From NCBI GenBank assembly GCA_025617745.1, contig CM046856.1, positions 44,941,049 to 45,005,048 on the forward strand: DNA of 64,000 nucleotides, given 5' to 3'. Position numbers and translations under genes: made by a program. Shown in pieces: positions 55,233-64,000 of this stretch; position 1 is the stretch's first letter, and each line of letters begins with the position of its first letter. The stretch is from Heliocidaris erythrogramma. Taxonomy: Eukaryota; Echinodermata; Echinoidea; Camarodonta; Echinometridae. The notes below the pieces were generated by a model that did not search any database, was not told the DNA's origin, and saw nothing but the letters and a program-made list of their open reading frames with translations.

Positions 55233-55432
55233 GGTATGTTATGAATGATTTTCCATCCCTTCTTTGCTTCACTTATTCATTGCTGAAATTAACCTTTTTG
55301 TAAATTGTTTTATTGGTTTACATGTACTCCATTCATTTCATGAAATGGATTTAGCCTCTAAATAATGTATTAATGAAATTAGTTTTAAAGAGTGCTTGAA
55401 AAACAGAATGGTGCAATTTACTTTTTTTCAGG

Positions 55433-55590
55433 TCTCTCATCATGAAGTCGTGATTGTCCATTTTTATGAATTACATCATGAAGTCACGATTGTCCATTTT
55501 CATGATACTCTTTGAATCAGATTGTTCCGATGAGAAGTTATGATAGATCTTTTTGACTGTGCCGATGAGAAATTATGATAGATCTTTTTG
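55433..55590 (+). repeat. Two adjacent short tandem duplications
   Basis: CATCATGAAGTCGTGATTG with TCCATTTTTATGA occurs twice (about 55438 and 55475). CCGATGAGAAGTTATGATAG with ATCTTTTTG occurs twice (about 55529 and 55561). Confidence 0.8.
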
Positions 55591-55793
55591 TTTATGTGAA
55601 GCATTGTGTATTTGTGCCCTCCATGTTTATTTTCATGATTAGGCAAAAGATACTTAAAAAGTTAAAATACCAGTCAGAATGCTGAGAAAATGAGAACTTT
55701 GAAATTCAAACTCAGACTCGGTCAACAGTAAACATACATTTAAACTTTCTATATATTTTTTACTGTTGACTGAATCTTCATTAATCCATTATA

Positions 55794-55970
55794 GTGGAAA
55801 CTCGCTATAAAGAGCTCTGATATAACAAGATTCCTGATATAACAAGATAATTTTGCTAGTCCCAGGTCTTTGTTCTTTTGTCTTTTTACCCCGCTACATG
55901 TATAAGGAGATTCCTGATATAACAAGGTAATTTTCATGGTCCACAGGTCCTCATTATAGTGAGTTTCCAC
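55794..55970. mobile_element. MITE with GTGGAAACTCGCTATAA ends (pogo/Tigger-like appearance)
   Basis: GTGGAAACTCGCTATAA and TTATAGTGAGTTTCCAC are inverted with one mismatch. The interior has CTGATATAACAAG three times. TA precedes the left end. Confidence 0.7.
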
Positions 55971-57338
55971 TTAACTATTAATGTGTCAATATAATTTGTG
56001 CACTGCAAGTTTTGCATTGAGATTCATATAGTAATACATGTCCTCTACTACAGCTCTATCTGATGTGTGTGCAGGCATTTTGAAGAGAAACTGAAGTAAC
56101 ATATAACTAATCAATTCTAATTTGTTAGATTTGAGGTGTTATGTGATATATGAAAGAAATATACATGTAAGCATCTATATGCTTTACTAAACGTTGGATG
56201 ATTTAATCACTTCAAGATTACATATACACGTACATGTCGAGAAGTAACTAGGCAGTTATAAATATGAGATTGTTTTATTTTCTGTTGTCTATTTTGTGTC
56301 AAGAAAACTAAATGTATCGGATATTATACTACTCACTCGACTGATAAATGTTGGTACCAAATCCAATGAAATTTGTATGTTTTCTTTTTTTCTTATGTTC
56401 AGTAATTTGTAATTAGTCTGTCTTTGAACATACATGAATTACATCATCACAAATAGAAATTCTCACTATTACGGAACTTAAATCTAAATGTTTGAGTCGA
56501 TCTTAATCTATTGCAGCTTCTTTCAAAATCCAGTCGTATTTGGGTTGTTTGGTGTGTGCTGGCTTCAGAGAACAAGAGAGAGGGAAAGAGAGTGCATTAG
56601 TAATTTTCAATCTTTGATATCTGATGTTTTCCGCAAATGGATACAAGCATTTAAGTTGACATTAAAGCTCAGTTTGTCCTTCGATCTGGATATATTCAAC
56701 AGTAGCAGGATTCTAGAGTCTCTTCATATAGGATTAAAGTACAAATAACCCAAAGGTTTTCTTGAGAGAATTGTGAGCATGGACATGGTATAAGAAGGGA
56801 AATCTTAGTTACATTTCCCTGGTATGAGGTTGTTTGATGTGGACAAGATTCAAGGCTGCAAGACAAATGGATCACTACACCAGAGTCCCAATAGAGGCGT
56901 TGGTATGGAAGTGGCAAGTTATTGGCCCAGCCTTGAGGGGTACCTGACACATTTTTTTTCCCTTCTCTCATTCACTTATATATGTAAATTATTCCTATTG
57001 CAAATGCTGTACTTCTTATTATTGTAAGGGGGTGAGAGGCACTGGAGCTATTAGGTTTTTAGGTCAATTAAATATGTATGAATAAACAAGGCAACTGATC
57101 AGTGGGAGAGTGTGGAAGGGGGATCTGTGTGTATGTTCCCTTTTCTCTTTTCATATCTTATTTTCATTTATCTGCCATTCATGGGGGCATTGTACCTACG
57201 CCACTGGTATGTCACACAACTGTACGTCACTGAAATGGACACACGGCAGGGATACATCATTTTGGCTTATGTCTGAAAGGGTGCTTTGGGAGCATCGGGG
57301 AGCGTCTCATTGACTGGAACACCACCATTTGTCCAAAG

Positions 57339-57370
<32 letters not shown>

Positions 57371-57838
57371 ATTTTGCCGAAAGGGTGTATTTGGACTTTT
57401 TCTAACATATTAATGACAGTGGCAGATTTACCGATCCTGGCCCGTGCTCCCCCTCCGTTTGAAAGAAAAGTATGCTTTGTACATAGATCTGAATGTTCAT
57501 TTGGGGGTTTTTTACCCTGAAAAAAGGAGATTCCTGATAATGCATATTCATGAAAATCATGTTCTTATTGCATTAAGGGAGAAACATAAATAAGCCACAT
57601 AGTGTGCAAAAAATACCTCTACTACAACCTGTACCTTGATGAGACTAAATGTTACTAAAATTGTCATTACAAATATCAAATTGCAAGTTTTAATCCAACA
57701 ATTTTGCCGTTTGTGTTCCGGCGAGTCTTTTCCTGCCACTCCGTTTCGCTATTAAAGCTGCCTTTGATACATGAGCAATAAAAGTTAGCACACACTCAGG
57801 GGGGGGGGGGGAATCTCAAGGAAACAGACAAAGATGAA
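55971..57838. other. Intergenic stretch
   Basis: No gene was recognised. It carries the C31 tract (57339-57369) and a G13 tract (57799-57811). CTACGCCACTGG near 57197 resembles the ends of CAGTGGCG-type elements. Confidence 0.35.
57339..57369. repeat. Poly-C tract (31 C)
   Basis: The longest homopolymer in the window. Its length may be unreliable in an assembly. Confidence 0.95.
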
Positions 57839-57844
57839 AGGATG

Positions 57845-60800
57845 AACCAGACAAAATAATCTTTATTTGCTTTTGATTTATTACCATATTCCATCAGTTT
57901 CTTCCCTTTATACCATATATTATTACACTTCCAAAGGTCCTATTTTGTGAATCATAAATCCCCACTGATCTCTACTCGCAAGAAACATTTATTGAGGTAC
58001 AAGGATCAATATGAATTGCTGAATTTCAAACTTAACAGGACCTACACATCAAAATGTCACAATTAACCCAAAAGATTTTGTACATGGACAATAAGCACAT
58101 GCAGACCCATGTTTAATTTCAAACTCTCAAGAATAAGTGTGTAGACCTGGTTAATGGTTACAGGTTTTCATTTCATATACCCTGAAATGCCTGCACACAC
58201 ATTTTTACTGCAGGATGAAAGAAACTGTTCCTTGCATATCCTGTTTGATCATATGTCAAATGCTGAAAATCAACATCACTTTCAGATAAATTAAGTCAGG
58301 CAGACTTTAATGTGTTATGTATTTTCTTTTTCTGGAGCATTCTATTTTCACAATTTCTTTTACCAAATTCTCTAAACAATTATGGTAGGATATCCGGACT
58401 GATATAAAGCAGATTTTTTTTTTCATTCCTCATAAGAAAGCGATGATTAAAAAGACTTTTTGAAATCCTATGATTTCACATAATATAAAGCCCTTGCAGA
58501 GCTAAAGTAAATCAAGAACATGTATTTAAGGTCTAACCGACAATGGAAATAAAGCACAAAAAAATATTTTTAATTACTATGAATTATATCAAGTGTCAGA
58601 AGATGTGTAAATAGTGCACTTCTTTACAACTTATGCATGGCAATTATTTTTGGCCTTATACAAATGCAAAATAATTTTTTTTTGTGAGCCAGAAATGTAA
58701 TATTCTTTTTAATACATGTATAAAAGCATGAAAATGGGAATCTAAAATATAACATACCCCTACCCTACATACACTTATACATTCATATAGATAATTTTTT
58801 TTACATATATTTTTTCTGTTCTGATGAAAGGACTTTGCATAATTTCTCAGATCAAAATTGTTCTTTCTTTCTGCATGTATCAAAATCACACTTTAAAATT
58901 TCTAATCTACAGGTTGGAAACAAGTTGAATTATATAACACTGTAGTAATTGGCAAGTAATTTATGATACCAAAATAATGTTTCATGTAATCACTGGGGAA
59001 AGTTCTACAAATGTTTGGCAGAAAGAATATTTCTTATTAATAAACAAATGTCAACTTCAACACTGCTTTCAGTGTTATATAACTTGCATAAGTACCGTGC
59101 ACTCTAATATTGCAGTGTGTTTACAAGCACAAAAGACAAAATCATAAGTAACGTCAGTGTGACGTGCAATCATTTCTTATTGAACTGAATATAGGGAACG
59201 GTAATCGTTTAAAAGAGCATGATTGGGGTTTGGAACATTCCTGAGCTATCATGATTAGTCTGTGCTATACAAAATACTTTTTGGAAAACATTCATTTCAT
59301 TATAATTTAAATTTGCATTCAGCTTTATGATAACATGCTGAAAAGCAATAGAAGAACTTGATTCAAGATTTGGTATTCACATATCTTCTTAACATTCTTT
59401 ATCTCTCTCCCATACAACGCTCAATTTCACAATGCAATGTGCATATAAAAAGACATCAAGCTTATTATTCCCTCTTTGGACATAACTCACCTAATTGCCA
59501 ATTTTATCTTCATCAAGTGAAACAGGCCCCTTAATAAACAAGGGACAACCCATCAAGCTCCAATAAGTGAACATACAAATTATAAAACCAAACTAAGCAT
59601 GATTATTATGATTCATTTATTTTAAAAAATTGCCGTTGTCATCACACTTAAAACATTATTTACTTGATACAAACTCTTACAAATAACAGATGATTATGCC
59701 AACTGTGTAAAAACTACACACACAAGTGATAATCATGCTAACGCAGAATCATGATCTCAGATGAGCAATGCATGCTTATTACAAATATATATATATTTAT
59801 ATATTTCACTCAATTTACACAATATATCATGTGCAGGAAACTTTTACAGGGTGAACCCATTGTATTCAAAACTTTAAAGAGCAGACAAAATATTGAAAAG
59901 GACATCATTGGGAAAAGAAGAAAAAAAATCAAAATTACATGTCAAAAAATCTATATAAAGATATTAGGAAATTAACACATATTTTTCAAAAGGTGAATTT
60001 GCTCATACTCAGAAGTCAAAAGAAATACATTTAAAATATGTGAAATATCTGCACAATATGAACGGATTTCATAGTCTATAAGATTACACCAGAGTGGTCC
60101 TCCACATCACTGGTACTACGCTAACAAACCTATATTGTTCACCATTATTGATTGGCATAGACTAACCATAAGCCTAAACCTAACACTGATCCTAACCCTA
60201 ATTCTACACCATGCAATAGCATAGGATCATTGGTGCACAGGACCAAAGAATGTTGAATATTATCTATCTAAATCTACAATCTTGGATACCTATATAACCA
60301 ATGAGAAACTTCCAACTCTTCTATCTCTTCAAAAGCAGATGTTATGATACCACAGTTGGCAGATATCTTTTTTCATCTTTCAGCATTTCCATAATCTGCA
60401 ATATAAGCGGTGTAATGTTATAAATTTCATGATTGTTGATGGCACAATAAAAAAGCAAGCAAGACATGATACATGGCAAAACAAAATTGAACATTCACCA
60501 ACTTCATAAATGTAATAATAAATTTATTCCATGATAAATGTTGGTGGTAAACTTAAATTAGTCATCCAATTTTACCCTTTTGAGGTCACGATTTATCAGA
60601 CACTATACTGCACATTTCATTAATTCCTGGCTGTAAATGTAATTCCAAATACACACTGTAGGTCTCTCATCTTGTTCATCAAATACTTATAAAAGTTCTT
60701 ACATGAAAATGCTAACCAAGAGCTCTCCTTAAAAATCATTTGAATTGCTTAATGAACAATTACATGTGAATATAGTGTACGGTTTGTTTTTGTATTATGG

Positions 60801-62003
60801 TTGAATAGAGATCTACCATACATGAAGACTAGATGGTTTTGAACCAAGCAATCAGTGTCCTGAAAAGATACAGACACTTTAATTAAAGATGCACAAAACA
60901 GAAGGCATATACAGATAACCACGCATACTTCAACCTCACAATGGCTTTTTTTTTAATATAAAAATGGCAATGTTTGCTCCAAAAAGGTTCTGACTTTTTT
61001 TCTTTTTTTTTTGCAGGAGTTGAATTTTACAAGTCAAACTTGGCTTTATAGAAATAAGGTAAGTCAAATTTAAAAATGACTTTCTCCTAAATCAAAAAGT
61101 CCCAACAGATTTGACTTATGCGGAGTTAACTGGATTTCCATACTCAGCTCTATATATTTCTACCTAGCTGAGGGTGGAAGTTGTGAAATACTGCAATAGA
61201 GTAGACAAGGAAATGCATGAACATGTATTTTAATGTAAATTATATACATAGCAGAATACTTTATACAATCAATTACATAAATCAAATTACTTCAATGAAA
61301 AAGAAGGGAGAAGAAAACAAAAGTTCGCATTTTCTTTCCCAGTCAGAGTAGTTTTGTAGGTATAAGCTCTTGAGCATTATGATATTAATAGATATATTTT
61401 CAAATGGTGCTGTTTGTTATGTTCCTGTATACAGATGATGGCACTTTCCAAGAAACAGCAATACAAAGCCAAAGAAGCACTATGAGTGCATTTTACCTTA
61501 ATCTTCAAATATCACATTATCAGTTCTCCAAAAACATACTGATATCTCAATTTTTTTCAATTTTTTTTTCTTCAAAAATTGATAATTCCAATCAAATGTG
61601 CAAAATAATTTTCATTAGCTATATATATATATATATATACGGAGTGCTCATTAAGATCTACATGTATATCATCAATTGTTTTCTAAGAAATCACAACACA
61701 ATTTACCACACAAATTACCACTAACATGCAGGTTTAATTCCTGTAAAATTTTGGATTCAAAATACATTGACAGGACATCTTCTGACAATACAGAAATGAA
61801 GATTGACCTTTCACCTTTAATAGCAAGAATTGGACATAAAAGAAACATACTGTATTACTGTTTCACAATATGTGTATTAAAATGATAAAACAATCATTTG
61901 GGGCTACCTACAATGTTATCATGCAATTTAACACCTACAATGCCATCCTACAAACATGTTCAGTTGTGCATCTCGGCTTTGCTGACCGATGAAAGGTGAA
62001 GGG
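57845..62003 (-). other. Candidate long 3'UTR or downstream region of the desaturase gene
   Basis: No gene and few elements were seen below the desaturase stop codon. AATAAA on the minus strand occurs at 57867-57862 and 57882-57877, followed by CAAAATAATC and TTTGTCT. These could end a long transcript, but nearer signals are not excluded. A degenerate CCTAACCCTAA-like stretch lies near 60165-60205. Confidence 0.3.
61618..61639. repeat. (TA)n microsatellite
   Basis: Eleven consecutive AT units. Confidence 0.9.
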
Positions 62004-62076
62004 TTAATCCTGGGAATACTGGTCCTGAAGGTGATAGTAGGCATCGTACCAGATCTCACCAGAAGATTTGAGGGAA
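62004..62076 (-). CDS. Last exon of a front-end fatty-acid desaturase (FADS family)
   Basis: Acceptor TTGCAATTGCTCAG; T completes an Arg codon from the previous exon, then SLKSSGEIWYDAYYHLQDQY and SQD before TAA (62006-62004). Vertebrate FADS1/2 end SLKxSGxLWxDAYLHK, so placement and frame are well supported. This is the cytosolic C-terminus after the third histidine box. The phase (2 then 1) matches the donor at 63232. Confidence 0.9.
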
Positions 62077-62307
62077 CTGAGCAATTGCAAAAAAATGAAA
62101 GGAGACGGCTTGAACTACATGTACATTGAATCCAATGCCTTGTTATTATAGACGAGAATAAGTGCCTTGAGCACACTCTATAGGTCCCCATAATCATCCT
62201 CATGATCACAGATCACAATCACCATCAACATCATCACCAATTCATCATCATCATCATCATCATCAATATCAATTATCATCATCATCATCAATTATCATCA
62301 TCATCAA

Positions 62308-62338
<31 letters not shown>

Positions 62339-62527
62339 ATTATCATCATCATCAATGATCATCATCATCAATTCATCATCATCATCATCATCATCAATTA
62401 TTATCATCATCATCAATTATCATCATCATCAATTCATCATCATCATCAATTCATCATCATCATCATCAATATCAATTCATCATCATCATCATCAATATCA
62501 ATTCATCATCATCATCATCAATATCAA

Positions 62528-62564
<37 letters not shown>

Positions 62565-63232
62565 ATTATCATCATCATCATCAATTCATCATCATCAATT
62601 CATCATCATCATCATCAATATCAATTCATCATCATCATCATCAATATCAATTCATCATCATCATCAATATCAATTCATCATCATCATCAATATCAATTCA
62701 TCATCATCATCATCAATATCAATTCATCATCATCATCATCAATACCTCATCATCGTCATAATCACCATCAATTCATCATCATCATCATCATTAAATGCAT
62801 GACTATTCACACTTTTCTGTTGAAATTAATGAGGAATAAAGTTCTTTGCATACATCATACAACATTATAAGACCACATCAATGACAACAAAAATATATAC
62901 ATGTATATATGGTACAGGACTTTTCAGGACATGATTTGTTGAAGACTAAACTGAACATCTTGAAACTTTCAAAGTTCTTTGCTGAGATATTAGGAAATAT
63001 TTCTTCTTTTTTATCATCCACAGCAATAGACATTTTAGATTGCAACTGCGCCTTGCATATAGACTGGTTTCAGACGCATGGTCGCCGATGTCCGACTCCG
63101 TCATGGCATTTGTAAAATTATGTGTAAAATCAAAAGAAAAAAATTATCAGATATTTCACTTCCAGTAATTCTGAAATTAAAAAAAAAAAGATGACAAAAA
63201 TAACATCCAAACATGCTTCTTAGTTCCCTTAC
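62077..63232 (-). other. Last intron of the desaturase gene
   Basis: The donor GTAAGGG is at 63232. Half of the intron is the CAT/ATC trinucleotide array 62213-62795. Confidence 0.85.
62213..62795. repeat. (CAT)n array with higher-order ATCAATTCATC and ATCAATATCAATTC units
   Basis: ATC/CAT trinucleotides are regularly interrupted by CAATTCATC, CAATTATC and CAATATCAATTC blocks. Multi-trinucleotide units of roughly 25-35 bp repeat in series. The His/Ser/Ile-rich open frame across it is an artefact. Confidence 0.95.
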
Positions 63233-63358
63233 CGGACTATATCAGCAAAGCCCTGAAGCAATGTCTTGGTCTTGTACTCGACACCATGCTTTTTACACAG
63301 GGACTTCACCAGCGGTGCAATGTGCACATAGCTGTGTCTAGGCATTGTTGGGAACAGG
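63233..63358 (-). CDS. Penultimate exon of the FADS-family desaturase
   Basis: Acceptor CATTCTCTTACAG; the first C completes a His codon, then [40 protein letters not shown] and V, with donor CG then GTAAGGG. In FADS1/FADS2 this segment directly follows the third histidine box QxEHH, so the catalytic box must end in the upstream exon outside the window. Front-end desaturases are ER membrane proteins with a fused cytochrome b5 domain that insert a double bond toward the carboxyl end of fatty acyl-CoAs (delta-5, -6 or -8). The regiospecificity cannot be decided from this part. The first 101 bp of the exon recur twice upstream. Confidence 0.92.
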
Positions 63359-63485
63359 CTGTAAGAGAATGAATAAATGATATACCATAGAGCTTGGAAT
63401 TTGGTGATATGAGTCTGCCACAAAATATTTTGATAAATATTATGACAACAAATGCATTGTTATAAAAAATAATCCATCATTTTAA

Positions 63486-63586
63486 GCAATGTCTTGGTCT
63501 TGTACTCGACACCATGCTGTTTACACAGGGACTTCACCAGCGGTGCAATGTGCACATAGCTGTGTCTAGGCATTGTTGGGAACAGG
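63486..63586 (-). pseudogene. Duplicated partial desaturase exon, copy 2
   Basis: It has the same acceptor and reading frame as the real exon ([34 protein letters not shown]), with Gln for Lys in CKKHG. The last 25 bp of exon and the donor are missing; if spliced in, the frame continues KMMDYFL and stops. It could act as an alternative terminal exon or be skipped. Confidence 0.85.
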
Positions 63587-63713
63587 CTGTAAGAGAATGA
63601 ATAAATGATATACCATAGAGCTTGGAATTTGGTGATATGAGTCTGCCACAAAATATTTTGATAAATATTATGACAACAAATGCATTGTTATAAAAAATAA
63701 TCCATCATTTTAA

Positions 63714-63814
63714 GCAATGTCTTGGTCTTGTACTCGACACCATGCTGTTTACACAGGGACTTCACCAGCGGTGCAATGTGCACATAGCTGTGTCTAGGCA
63801 TTGTTGGGAACAGG
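63714..63814 (-). pseudogene. Duplicated partial desaturase exon, copy 3
   Basis: It has the same layout as copy 2, including the Gln change and the KMMDYFL stop. Shared Gln and shared truncation show that copies 2 and 3 descend from one partial duplicate. Confidence 0.85.
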
Positions 63815-64000
63815 CTGTAAGAGAATGAATAAATGATATACCATATAGCTTGGAATTTGGTGATATGAGTCTGCCACAAAATATTTTGATATATATTATG
63901 AGAAGAAATGCATTGTTATAAAAAATAATCCATCATTTTTAATATATTCAAAGTCAGATTTTCATTTAGTTTCACCCATTCAACAGTTGATAACCCGAGA

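Larger units (their letters stand above)
63258..63940 (-). repeat. Three tandem 228-bp copies of partial desaturase exon plus intron
   Basis: The unit consists of 101 bp of exon (with its acceptor) and 127 bp of upstream intron, repeating exactly at 228 bp: 63258-63485, 63486-63713 and 63714 to about 63940. Copies 1 and 2 are almost identical; copy 3 differs at a handful of positions. Only copy 1 continues into the rest of the exon and the donor. Confidence 0.95.

Noticed and set aside
60165..60205. Interstitial telomeric repeat (CCTAAC words)
   Set aside because: Only one CCTAACCCTAA occurs among diverged neighbours; too short and irregular to call.
61928..62209. A 93-codon minus-strand open frame over the desaturase last exon
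   Set aside because: It is in a different frame from the supported exon; the correct frame ends DAYYHLQDQYSQD.
62202..62870. A 222-codon open frame rich in His, Ser and Ile
   Set aside because: It is the translation of the CAT/ATC microsatellite, with no other protein features, and it lies inside the desaturase intron on the opposite strand.

Overview
This is animal nuclear DNA. It is AT-rich, with spliced genes (GT-AG introns), long introns, many short inverted-repeat transposons, non-LTR retrotransposon 3' ends, microsatellites and poly-G/poly-C tracts. The very frequent palindromic word TACATGTA, the mix of MITE families and the deuterostome-like cyclin Y protein suggest a marine invertebrate, most likely an echinoderm such as a sea urchin. 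The species is an inference; no rRNA or mitochondrial marker is present.

Four protein-coding genes can be supported. (1) At the left edge on the + strand, the last two exons (6-114 and 3495-4671) of a single-pass membrane receptor carry a transmembrane segment and a cytoplasmic tail of about 400 residues. The tail is rich in SH2- and SH3-type motifs and contains a duplicated 52-residue module. (2) On the - strand from 41201 to 20343 lies a complete cyclin Y gene (CCNY). All eight coding exons were reconstructed with consistent splice phases, giving 344 residues. (3) On the + strand, 50523-52634 is a single large exon for a 697-residue C2H2 zinc-finger protein with an Ikaros/Hunchback-type C-terminal finger pair and a PxDLS CtBP-binding motif. 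(4) At the right edge on the - strand are the last two exons (63358-63233 and 62076-62004) of a front-end fatty-acid desaturase of the FADS family. The 5' part of its penultimate exon, with the 3' splice site, is present in three tandem 228-bp copies.

The space between genes is mostly mobile DNA. From 4672 to 16000 there is a 2.0-kb nested palindromic element with TA ends (6823-8823) next to a transposase-like fragment, and a dispersed repeat in inverted orientation on each side of it. Several MITE families follow. Intron 7 of CCNY holds a 3.65-kb hAT-like element (25731-29383) with a perfect 8-bp target duplication. The CCNY upstream region has two strong palindromes, LINE 3' ends and a CpG-richer candidate promoter zone. 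From 47.4 to 48.6 kb there are two adjacent, very degenerate short-unit arrays built on TTAGACCAAATGG and TTTACATTTGTGG; these are the least explained sequences here. The region 52.6-57 kb downstream of the zinc-finger gene holds five more MITEs, and 57.85-62.0 kb looks like a long 3'UTR or intergenic stretch of the desaturase gene.

The four genes show no sign of acting together. They are separate loci: receptor signalling, membrane-tethered CDK activation and Wnt signalling, transcription control, and polyunsaturated fatty-acid synthesis.
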